Of a stretch of DNA of 9,792 nucleotides, positions 1-6,007 are shown piece after piece (position 1 is the first letter of the stretch; every line of letters starts with the position of its first letter). The DNA comes from Acidobacteriota bacterium (GTDB lineage Bacteria > Acidobacteriota > Polarisedimenticolia > Gp22-AA2). A model generated the notes under the pieces. The model was not told the DNA's origin and ran no database searches. It saw nothing but the letters and a program-made list of their open reading frames with translations. The position numbers were made by a program, and so were the translations under genes. The DNA is taken from assembly GCA_016177515.1 (NCBI GenBank), contig JACOUZ010000044.1:1-9792 (forward strand). The letters run 5' to 3'.

Positions 1-269
1 CCCGTCCCCACCCGCTGCAGACGGCGTTCGCCGAGCTGGGAGCGGCGCAGTGCGGCTACTGCACGCCCGGAATTCTCTGCGCCGCCAGGGCGCTCCTCGA
101 CGCGAAGCCGGACCCGACGCGCCAGGAGATCCGCGAGGCGCTGTCCGGCAACCTGTGCCGCTGCACCGGCTACATCAAGATCTTCGAGGCGGTCGAGCTG
201 GCCGCGCGCCGCCTGCGCGACCCCGGGGCGCGGCCTGCGCCGGAGATCCTCTATGGCCGGCGCGCCTAG
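1..269 (+). CDS. hcrC: [2Fe-2S] subunit of molybdenum hydroxylase, HcrC-like (5' partial)
   Basis: This is the C-terminal part of the small iron-sulfur subunit of a xanthine-oxidase-family enzyme. It passes electrons between the molybdopterin and FAD subunits. The readable frame starts at base 3 and ends at TAG 267-269. The family signature QCGYCTPG is encoded around 48-71, and the second cysteine pair is in GNLCRCTGY around 147-173. Together these four cysteines bind the proximal type I [2Fe-2S] cluster in the C-terminal helical domain. The plant-ferredoxin-like N-terminal domain lies outside the window. The tail after CTGY is short and ends LYGRRA. The gene overlaps the start of the molybdopterin subunit by 17 bases, which indicates translational coupling. 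The family is certain; the Hcr label is inferred from the third gene of the operon. Confidence 0.93.
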   Translation, partial: RPHPLQTAFAELGAAQCGYCTPGILCAARALLDAKPDPTRQEIREALSGNLCRCTGYIKIFEAVELAARRLRDPGARPAPEILYGRRA

Positions 270-2742
270 CGGCCCGGGCGGCCGGAATCCGGGGCCGGGC
301 GGCGTCCGCGCGGCGGGCGGCGACGTCGCCCGGCGCGCCGGCGCCGTCCCGCGCGGGAATGGCGCCCTGCGCGTCGTCGGCTCGCCGGTCCGCAAGGTGG
401 ACGGGCTGTCGAAGTGCGCCGGGGAGACGAAGTTCGCCGACGACATCGTCCTGCCGCGGATGCTGTTCTGCAAGCTCCTCCGCGCCCCCGTCCCGCACGC
501 GCGCATCGTGCGGGCCGACGCCTCGAAGGCCGCGAAGATGCCGGGGGTCTTCGCCGTTCTCACCGGCCGGGACCTGCCGATCCCGTTCGGGATCCTGCCG
601 GTGAGCCAGGACGAGCACGCGCTCTGCCTCGACCGGGTGCGTTTCGTCGGCGACCCGGTCGCGGCGGTGGCGGCGGCGGACGAGGACGCGGCCCTCGACG
701 CCGTGAACGCCATCGCGGTCGAGTACGAGCCGCTCGAGGCGGTGATGTCGATCGAGCAGGCGATCGCGACGCCGTCGCCGCGCATCCACGACTACGGCGA
801 CGAGGGGAACATCCACAAGAAGGTGTCGCTCGAGTTCGGTGACGTCGCGCGCGGCTTCCTCGAGGCGGACGAGATCTTCGAAGACGCCTTCTTCTACGAG
901 GGGAGCACCCACCTGCCGATGGAGCAGCACGCCGCGGTCGCGGCGGTCGCCCCGGACGGCAAGCTGACCGTCTGGTCGAGCACGCAGACGCCGCACTACG
1001 TGCACCGGGCCCTGGCGAAGGTGCTGCAGATGTCGCCGGCCCACGTGCGGGTGATCGCCTGTCCCAACGGCGGCGGCTTCGGCGGCAAGAGCGACCCGTT
1101 CAGCCATGAGATCGTCGTCGCGAAGCTTTCCCTTCTGACCGGCCGGCCGGTCAAGGTCACCCTGACGCGCGAGGAGGTCTTCTACTGCCACCGCGGGCGC
1201 CATCCGGTCCTGATGCAGATCAGAACCGGCGTGACGCGGGACGGCCGGATCAAGGCGATGGACTTCAAGAGTTGTCTCGACGGCGGCGGCTACGGCTCGT
1301 ACGGCGTGGCCAGCACGTACTACACCGGCGCGCTGCAGACCGTGACCTACCCGGTCGAGAACTACAGGTTCCAGGGCGCGCGCCTCTTCACCAACAAGCC
1401 GCCGTGCGGCCCGAAGCGGGGGCACGGCACGCCCCAGCCGCGCTTCGCCCTCGAGGTCCAGATGGACAAGATCGCCCAGCGGCTGGGGATCGATCCGGCC
1501 GACCTGCGCCTGCGGCACCTGGTGCCGCCGGACTCGCTGACGGCCAAAACCATGCGCGTCGGCTCGATGGGGCTCGGGAAGTGCATCGAGGCGGTCGTGC
1601 GCGGGTCCGGCTGGAGGGAGAAGTTCGGCCGCCTGCCGCACGGCAGGGGAATCGGCCTGGCGTGCTCGTCCTACATCTGCGGCGCCGGGCTGCCGATCTA
1701 CTGGAACAGCATGCCGCACACCGGCGTGCAGCTCAAGCTCGATCGCGGCGGCGGCGTGACCGCGTTCTGCGGCGCGATCGACATCGGGCAGGGATCCGAC
1801 ACCGTCCTGGCGCAGGTGGTCGCCGAGGTGCTCGGCATCGATCCCTGCGACGTCCGCATCGTCTGCGGCGACACCGACCTGACGCCAGTCGACCTCGGCT
1901 CCTACAGCAGCCGCGTCACCCTGATGATGGGCAACGCCGCCATCCAGGCGGCGGAGCGCGCCCGGGAGCTCCTGGCGGCGTCGGCCGCCGAGAAGCTCGG
2001 CGTGCCGGTCGAAGAGATCGGCTGCGGCGCCGGGCGCGTGTTCGACGTCGGGGATCCGGGGCGGGGCCTGTCGTTCGCGGAGGCGGTCGTCCTGGCGGAG
2101 GCGAAATTCGGCACCCTCGGCACGGTCGGCTCGTACACGCCGCCCCCCTCGGCCGCCCGCTACAAGGGCGCGGGCGTGGGCCCCTCGCCCGCCTACTCCT
2201 ACAGCGCCGCCATCGTCGAGCTGGAGGTCGATCCGCGCACCGGCTGGATCAGGGTCGAGCGGGTGCATCTGGCGCACGACGTCGGGCGGTGCATCAACCC
2301 GGTCCTGGTGGTCGGCCAGATCGAGGGGAGCGTCTACATGGGGCTCGGCGAGGCGCTCATGGAGGAGCAGGTGTTCCGCGCCCGCCGGAACGGCGTGCAC
2401 AAGAACCCCTCCCTGCTCGAGTACAAGAGCCCGACGACGATGGAGATGCCGGACGTCGTCTCGTACATCATCGAGGACCCCGACCCGAACGGGCCGTTCG
2501 GGGCCAAGGAGGTCGGGCAGGGGCCGCTCCTGCCGATCGCCCCCGCGGTGGTGAACGCCGTGCACGACGCCGTCGGCGTGCGCATCGACGAGGTCCCGGT
2601 CACTCCGGAGAAGGTCCTCAAGGCGCTCGAGTCCCCGGCGAAGCGCCTCGGCCCCAGGGGCGTCCCCGACGCCCGCTGGCCGGAGCCGATACGCGTCCCG
2701 ACGCCGTGGGACGCGCCGGTGAATTCTGGAGCGCGGCGATGA
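253..2742 (+). CDS. hcrA: Molybdopterin-binding catalytic subunit, 4-hydroxybenzoyl-CoA reductase alpha-like
   Basis: An 829-residue large subunit of the xanthine-oxidase family, which holds the molybdenum-pterin cofactor and the substrate site. GGGFGGKS at residues 273-280 and DIGQGS at 510-515 are cofactor-binding motifs. SYSSRVTLMMGNA (550-562) and NKPPCGPKRGHGT (381-393) resemble HcrA of Thauera as I remember it. The C-terminal motif reads GAKEVGQGPL, so residue 756 (codon CAG, 2518-2520) is Gln where HcrA and most relatives have the catalytic Glu. Known HcrA removes the para-hydroxyl of 4-hydroxybenzoyl-CoA; the substrate here is inferred. Residues 1-38 form a Gly/Arg/Pro-rich extension before the conserved start. 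ATG 253 is preceded by GGAG at 242-245, and no other in-frame Met lies near the conserved N-terminus. An alternative is another aromatic acyl-CoA or heterocycle dehydrogenase. Confidence 0.85.
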   Translation: MAGAPSGPGGRNPGPGGVRAAGGDVARRAGAVPRGNGALRVVGSPVRKVDGLSKCAGETKFADDIVLPRMLFCKLLRAPVPHARIVRADASKAAKMPGVFAVLTGRDLPIPFGILPVSQDEHALCLDRVRFVGDPVAAVAAADEDAALDAVNAIAVEYEPLEAVMSIEQAIATPSPRIHDYGDEGNIHKKVSLEFGDVARGFLEADEIFEDAFFYEGSTHLPMEQHAAVAAVAPDGKLTVWSSTQTPHYVHRALAKVLQMSPAHVRVIACPNGGGFGGKSDPFSHEIVVAKLSLLTGRPVKVTLTREEVFYCHRGRHPVLMQIRTGVTRDGRIKAMDFKSCLDGGGYGSYGVASTYYTGALQTVTYPVENYRFQGARLFTNKPPCGPKRGHGTPQPRFALEVQMDKIAQRLGIDPADLRLRHLVPPDSLTAKTMRVGSMGLGKCIEAVVRGSGWREKFGRLPHGRGIGLACSSYICGAGLPIYWNSMPHTGVQLKLDRGGGVTAFCGAIDIGQGSDTVLAQVVAEVLGIDPCDVRIVCGDTDLTPVDLGSYSSRVTLMMGNAAIQAAERARELLAASAAEKLGVPVEEIGCGAGRVFDVGDPGRGLSFAEAVVLAEAKFGTLGTVGSYTPPPSAARYKGAGVGPSPAYSYSAAIVELEVDPRTGWIRVERVHLAHDVGRCINPVLVVGQIEGSVYMGLGEALMEEQVFRARRNGVHKNPSLLEYKSPTTMEMPDVVSYIIEDPDPNGPFGAKEVGQGPLLPIAPAVVNAVHDAVGVRIDEVPVTPEKVLKALESPAKRLGPRGVPDARWPEPIRVPTPWDAPVNSGARR

Positions 2743-3728
2743 TGCGGCTGCCGAAGTTCCGCTACTGCGCTCCCGGCGCGTTGTCGGAGGCGGCGGCAAT
2801 CCTCCATGGCGAGGGGCCGCAGGCGATGGTCGTCGCGGGCGGCACCGACCTCTATCCCAACATGAAGCGGCGCCACCAGACCCCGCCGGTCCTGGTCGGC
2901 CTCCGGAAGATCGAAAGGCTGCGCGGAGTCGGGGGGACGCCGGAGCGCGGCGTCCGGATCGGGCCCGGGACGACGCTGACCGATCTGGAGGAGAACGCCC
3001 TCATCCGCCGGAACTACCCGGGGCTCTGGGAGGCGATCCATTCGATCTCGACGCCGATTCTCCGGAACATGGGGACGATCGGCGGCAACGTCTGCCTCGA
3101 CACGCGCTGCAACTACTACAACCAGAACTACGAGTGGCGCCGCGCCATCAACTTCTGCATGAAGTGCGACGGCGAGACCTGCTGGGTGGCTCCCGGGAGC
3201 GACGTCTGCCTCGCCGTGAACTCCAGCGACACCGCTCCCGTCCTGTGCGCCTACGGCGCCCGCCTCAACCTGGTGTCCAGGAAAGGGGAGCGGACGATCG
3301 AGGCCGGAGAGTTCTACAGGCGCGACGGCATCCATCACCTGGCCAAGCGCCCCGACGAGATCCTCGCCGGCATCACCCTGCCACCGGGCGCCGCCCGCTT
3401 CCGATCGGCCTACCGCAAGCTGCGCCGCCGCGAGGCATTCGACTTTCCGGTCCTGGGCGTGGCCGCCTGCGTCCGCCTCGACCGGGGCGTCGTCGCAGAC
3501 GCCCGCCTCTGGCTCGGAGCGGTGTCCATGGCCCCGATCGAGGCGATCGCGTCCCGGGCCGCGTTGATCGGCCGGCCCCTCGCCGACGAATCGATCGAGG
3601 AGGCCGCCCGGCTCGCCTATCCCCTTGCCAAGCCGGTGGACAACACCGACTTCGGCCTCCGCTGGCGCAAGGAGATGACCCGCCACTACGTCCGCGAGGC
3701 GCTCGCCGCCCTCCGTCGGGGCGCCTGA
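2739..3728 (+). CDS. hcrB: FAD subunit with [4Fe-4S] insertion, 4-hydroxybenzoyl-CoA reductase beta-like
   Basis: A 329-residue FAD-binding subunit of the CoxM/HcrB type. FAD motifs are AGGTDL (33-38) and TIGGN (113-117). Directly after the second motif is a cysteine-rich insertion of about 40 residues, found in HcrB but absent from ordinary xanthine dehydrogenase FAD subunits. Cys124, 140, 148 and 157 have spacings of 16, 8 and 9, the same as the four [4Fe-4S] ligands I recall for Thauera HcrB (122, 138, 146, 155). Three further cysteines (119, 143, 170) lie nearby. In HbCR this extra cluster supports reverse electron flow, from ferredoxin towards the molybdenum site. ATG 2739 overlaps the previous TGA as ATGA and has GGAG at 2728-2731 with 7-base spacing. 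ATG 2742 is a less well-placed alternative. The length matches HcrB. Confidence 0.9.
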   Translation: MMRLPKFRYCAPGALSEAAAILHGEGPQAMVVAGGTDLYPNMKRRHQTPPVLVGLRKIERLRGVGGTPERGVRIGPGTTLTDLEENALIRRNYPGLWEAIHSISTPILRNMGTIGGNVCLDTRCNYYNQNYEWRRAINFCMKCDGETCWVAPGSDVCLAVNSSDTAPVLCAYGARLNLVSRKGERTIEAGEFYRRDGIHHLAKRPDEILAGITLPPGAARFRSAYRKLRRREAFDFPVLGVAACVRLDRGVVADARLWLGAVSMAPIEAIASRAALIGRPLADESIEEAARLAYPLAKPVDNTDFGLRWRKEMTRHYVREALAALRRGA

Positions 3729-3745
3729 CGTCTCGTCATCACGCC

Positions 3746-3862
3746 GGGGGCGGCGGCCCTGCCGCGCCGCGGCTCATGGCTCACACGCGAGGGGTACCCC
3801 AGACCTGCTCTTGCGCATGGCGCGGCTCGAAATCGCCGCGGCGCGGCAGGGCCGCCGCCCCC
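3746..3862. repeat. Long hairpin 1: 28-bp perfect inverted repeat with 61-base structured loop
   Basis: Bases 3746-3773 are exactly complementary to 3835-3862. The stem is G+C only apart from one A-T pair and begins 18 bases after the hcrB stop codon. The loop (3774-3834) opens with TCATGGCTCACACGCG and closes with GGCGCGGCTCGAAATC. In its middle lies the palindrome GGGGTACCCC (3791-3800). The closing arm can also pair locally: GCGGC 3822-3826 with GCCGC 3835-3839 around the 8-base loop TCGAAATC. There is no T-tract on either side, so it is not a standard terminator. Both loop ends recur in inverted orientation in hairpin 2. Whether it acts as RNA or as DNA is unknown, and so is its sense strand. 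Confidence 0.85.
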
Positions 3863-3985
3863 CGAACCCTGGAATCCTCAGCCGCCCCGGCGGACTGCGC
3901 CGGCCGGACAGGTCTCAAACCGGGACCGGTAGCACGGAACGACATGCGGGGACAGGCGCGCGGCCGGAGAGACGTCCGGATGCGA

Positions 3986-4097
3986 GTGGAGGGGCACACT
4001 GCGTTGCGGCGATTTCGAGCCGCGCCGTGCGCGACAGATGGGCGACGAAGCGCCTGCGCGTGCGAGCCATGAGCCGCAACGCAGTGTGCCCCTCCAC
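3986..4097. repeat. Long hairpin 2: 25-bp perfect inverted repeat, inverted relative of hairpin 1
   Basis: Bases 3986-4010 are exactly complementary to 4073-4097 around a 62-base loop. The stem may continue outward through CGTCCG 3973-3978 and CGGACG 4099-4104 across an unequal internal loop. Read on the minus strand, the loop starts TCATGGCTCGCACGCG and ends GGCGCGGCTCGAAATC, almost the same as hairpin 1. Position by position, 4057-4072 matches the complement of 3774-3789 at 15 of 16, and 4011-4032 matches the complement of 3813-3834 at 21 of 22. The outer 20 stem pairs are unrelated to those of hairpin 1, while the inner GCGGC/GCCGC pairs are shared. A central mini-stem, GGCG 4041-4044 with CGCC 4051-4054, sits where hairpin 1 has GGGGTACCCC. 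Confidence 0.85.
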
Positions 4098-4130
4098 GCG
4101 GACGCGAGGGTCACTCCGTTCGAGTGTGGC

Positions 4131-4160
4131 TTGACCGGCGCGCGGCGGTTCGCCTAGAGT
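4131..4160 (+). promoter_or_regulatory. Sigma70-like promoter of the permease gene, leaderless type
   Basis: TTGACC (4131-4136) and TAGAGT (4155-4160) are 18 bases apart. Only 8 bases separate the -10 box from ATG 4169, so transcription would begin at or within a few bases of the start codon. The absence of a Shine-Dalgarno sequence before that ATG agrees with a leaderless mRNA. Confidence 0.6.
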
Positions 4161-4168
4161 CGCCGGCC

Positions 4169-5557
4169 ATGGAGAACGCCTCCGGCCGTGCCGGGAATCC
4201 GCGCAGGGCGACCACCTTCCAGCTCGTGTTCATGACGTACTCCGTGATCTGCAGCGGAGCGTACGGCCTGGAGGAGATGGTCTCGGGGTCGGGGCCGGGC
4301 ATCGCGCTCCTGACGCTCGTGGTCCTGCCGTTCGTGTGGGCCGTGCCGATCGCGCTTGCCTGCGCCGAGCTGTCGGCGCTCTATCCGGTGGAGGGCGGGT
4401 ATTACCGCTGGGCGCGGAGGGCGTTCGGCGACTTCACGGGATACATGGCCGGCTGGCTGGTCTGGCTGGCGAACCTGGCGACGAACGGCACCTTCGCGGT
4501 CCTGTTCGCCAATTACCTGAAGTACTGGTACCCGGACCTGCCGCGATCCTGGCACTGGGCGGTCGCGGCGGCGCTGGTGTGGGTGGCGGTCTTCATGAAC
4601 TGGCGTGGCATCCGCCTCGTCGGCACGACTTCCGTCGTCCTGACGATCCTGATCTTTTTCCCGTTCCTGGCGATGACCCTCCTGGGGCTCGCGCGCTTCG
4701 CGTTCAACCCGCTGGTGCCCTTCGTGACCCCGGAGAAAGGGCCGCTGTCGGCGTTCGCGGCCGGCCTGGGGATCGCCATCTGGCTCTACTCCGGGTTCGA
4801 GAAGCTGACCACGAACGCCGGGGAGGTCGAGCGGCCGTCCCGCGCCTTTCCGATCGCCCTGGCGATCGCCGTGCCGATGGCGGCCGGCAGCTACATCATC
4901 CCGACTTTCGCCGCCCTGGCAGGGCACGGGCATTGGAGCGACTGGGGCGAATCGTACTTCTCCACCGCGGCGCAGGCGCTCGGGGGGCCGGCGCTCGGCA
5001 TGGCGATGGCGGCGGGCGGCCTGATCAGCAACTCCTGCCTGCTGATGGTCACGATCCTCGGACAGTCGAGGCTGCCTATGGTGATGGCGGAGGACGGGCT
5101 GTTCCCGCGCGTGTTCGCGCGCCGGCACCCCCGCTTCGGCACGCCGACCGTGTCGCTGATCGTCGGCGGGATCGCCCTGAGCCTGCTCGCGCTGGTCCGA
5201 TTCTCCTACCTGGCGGGCCTGTTCGCCATCGTGCAGGTGCTGGCTTATCTGCTGATCTTCGCGTCTCTCCTGCGGCTCCGCTCGCACGCGCCGGAGAGGG
5301 ATGCCGCTTCCGGCGCCGCCCCGGAGAAGGCGCCATTCCGGATCCCCCTGGGGACCCCCGGCCTGGCGCTGATGACGGTGCCGAGCGTCATTCTCTCGGG
5401 CATGGTCATCGTGGAGAGCGTCTGGCCGGACGGGGCGCTCGACGGGCTGCAGGCGGTCGTGGATCTGCTGGTGTTCGCCTCCGGGCCGGCGACCTACGTC
5501 CTCTTCAGGAGGATCGCCCGGACGCGCGTGCCGGAGGTGCCGGCGCCGCCGGCTTGA
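4169..5557 (+). CDS. APC-superfamily amino-acid/polyamine permease
   Basis: A 462-residue inner-membrane transporter with about 12 predicted membrane helices, near residues 15-39, 45-68, 88-115, 128-145, 150-175, 196-213, 226-250, 270-300, 325-343, 345-370, 397-415 and 427-446. The Gly-rich stretch SGAYGLEEMVSGSGPG (29-44) corresponds to the broken first helix that binds substrate in APC transporters. ELSALYPVEGGYYRWARRAF (67-86) and GFEKLTTNAGEVERPSRAFP (209-228) are typical of the LAT/polyamine-uptake branch. Substrate cannot be set from sequence; proton-coupled uptake of amino acids or polyamines is likely. I chose ATG 4169 over a GTG at 4124: the extra 15 residues are unlike the family, and the promoter -10 lies between the two codons. 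It is a single gene, followed by a terminator. Confidence 0.9.
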   Translation: MENASGRAGNPRRATTFQLVFMTYSVICSGAYGLEEMVSGSGPGIALLTLVVLPFVWAVPIALACAELSALYPVEGGYYRWARRAFGDFTGYMAGWLVWLANLATNGTFAVLFANYLKYWYPDLPRSWHWAVAAALVWVAVFMNWRGIRLVGTTSVVLTILIFFPFLAMTLLGLARFAFNPLVPFVTPEKGPLSAFAAGLGIAIWLYSGFEKLTTNAGEVERPSRAFPIALAIAVPMAAGSYIIPTFAALAGHGHWSDWGESYFSTAAQALGGPALGMAMAAGGLISNSCLLMVTILGQSRLPMVMAEDGLFPRVFARRHPRFGTPTVSLIVGGIALSLLALVRFSYLAGLFAIVQVLAYLLIFASLLRLRSHAPERDAASGAAPEKAPFRIPLGTPGLALMTVPSVILSGMVIVESVWPDGALDGLQAVVDLLVFASGPATYVLFRRIARTRVPEVPAPPA

Positions 5558-5578
5558 GGCGAGGGGCCGGCGCCGTTT

Positions 5579-5599
5579 ATGCCGCTGAGGCATTTTTTT
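5579..5599 (+). terminator. Intrinsic terminator of the permease gene
   Basis: ATGCC (5579-5583) pairs with GGCAT (5589-5593) around the loop GCTGA, and seven T residues run from 5593 to 5599. The stem is short, but the T-tract is striking in such G+C-rich DNA. It starts 22 bases after the permease stop codon. Confidence 0.65.
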
Positions 5600-5609
5600 C
5601 TTTGGGGTC

Positions 5610-5639
5610 TAGACAGGAGCGGCGGACTTCGTGGACAAT
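5610..5639 (+). promoter_or_regulatory. Probable promoter of the cold-shock gene
   Basis: TAGACA (5610-5615, 5 of 6 consensus bases) and GACAAT (5634-5639, 4 of 6) are 18 bases apart, just after the permease terminator. This would give a 5' leader of roughly 90 nt, a layout common for cold-shock genes, whose leaders often regulate translation. The leader contains two short overlapping open frames, ATG 5650 to TGA 5679 and ATG 5676 to TAA 5750, the second running past the csp start. Neither has a clear ribosome binding site. Confidence 0.5.
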
Positions 5640-5736
5640 GCCCGCATTCATGGGACAGCCGGTATCCAGTGCTTCATGAACAACCGCGTCGGCGGTAGCG
5701 GCGATCGGCGGTCCCACTATTTGGAGGTCGAGTCAG

Positions 5737-5940
5737 ATGCCCAAGGGTAAGGTGAAGTGGTTCAACGACAGCAAGGGGTACGGTTTCATCACTCCGGACG
5801 ATGGTGGCAAGGACGTCTTCGTCCACCACACCGCTATCCAGGCGCAGGGGTTCCGTTCCCTCGCCGAGGGCGACGCGGTGGAGTTCGAGATCGAGCAGGG
5901 ACAGAAGGGCCCGGCCGCCGCGAACGTCCGGAAGATCTGA
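5737..5940 (+). CDS. csp: Cold-shock domain protein (CspA family)
   Basis: A complete 67-residue single-domain protein that binds single-stranded RNA or DNA, normally as an RNA chaperone in the cytoplasm. The start MPKGKVKWFNDSKGYGFI is classic. RNP1 is KGYGFI (13-18) and RNP2 is VFVHHTAI (27-34). His31 replaces the Phe or Tyr common after VFVH, a variation seen in some family members. GGAGG at 5723-5727 lies 9 bases before ATG. The gene stands alone between its own promoter and a strong terminator. High-G+C genomes often carry several csp copies, so expression may be constitutive rather than cold-induced; nothing here decides that. Confidence 0.97.
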   Translation: MPKGKVKWFNDSKGYGFITPDDGGKDVFVHHTAIQAQGFRSLAEGDAVEFEIEQGQKGPAAANVRKI

Positions 5941-5968
5941 CCTCGACGCTCCAGTTGCTGTCCTTTGG

Positions 5969-5998
5969 AAGGGCCGCTCCGCAAGGGGCGGCCCTTTT
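5969..5998 (+). terminator. Strong intrinsic terminator of the cold-shock gene
   Basis: AAGGGCCGCTCC (5969-5980) pairs with GGGGCGGCCCTT (5985-5996) around a GCAA tetraloop, giving 12 pairs including one T-G, followed by a T-run to 5998. It sits between convergent genes. On the minus strand it lacks a good T-tract, so it probably serves the plus strand best. Confidence 0.88.
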
Positions 5999-6007
5999 CA
6001 TATCGGC

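Larger units (their letters stand above)
3729..4130. other. Non-coding gap after the hcr-like operon
   Basis: I see no credible gene here. The short open frames on both strands are low-complexity Arg/Ala/Pro strings with no family match. The region holds two long hairpins (annotated separately) separated by about 123 bases. In that spacer the only local structure I can pick out is a small stem, GGTCTC 3911-3916 with GGGACC 3922-3927, containing one T-G pair. No T-tract follows either large hairpin, so there is no evident intrinsic terminator for the operon; termination may be Rho-dependent or use the hairpins in another way. Confidence 0.7.

Noticed and set aside
175..2799. An 874-codon open frame on the minus strand across the molybdopterin subunit gene
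   Set aside because: It is an antisense shadow produced by high G+C codon use. Its product is an Arg/Asp/His/Ala-rich string with no recognisable domain, and the plus strand encodes a clear family protein.
253..3728. Aerobic CO dehydrogenase or xanthine dehydrogenase as the operon product
   Set aside because: The FAD subunit has the HcrB cysteine insertion, and the large subunit resembles HcrA more than CoxL (I see no CoxL active-site loop) or XdhB.
3813..3840. tRNA T-arm-like stretch (GGCTCGAAATCGCC)
   Set aside because: The loop is 8 bases, and there is no acceptor, D or anticodon arm around it. It belongs to the repeated hairpin loop.
3746..3862. Hairpin 1 as an intrinsic terminator of the hcr-like operon
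   Set aside because: No T-tract on either strand, and the loop of 61 bases is far too long.
3746..4097. An insertion sequence or its remnant bounded by inverted repeats
   Set aside because: No transposase frame, no clear target-site duplication, and each hairpin is closed on itself rather than forming the two ends of one element. A non-autonomous element is still possible and is covered in the findings.
3781..4134. Several 60-107 codon frames on both strands in the gap after hcrB
   Set aside because: They are a by-product of the G+C-rich inverted repeats, have no homology I recognise, and lack ribosome binding sites.
4154..5593. A 479-codon minus-strand frame over the permease gene
   Set aside because: Low-complexity Arg/Gln/His-rich translation with no motifs; the sense strand encodes a coherent 12-helix transporter.
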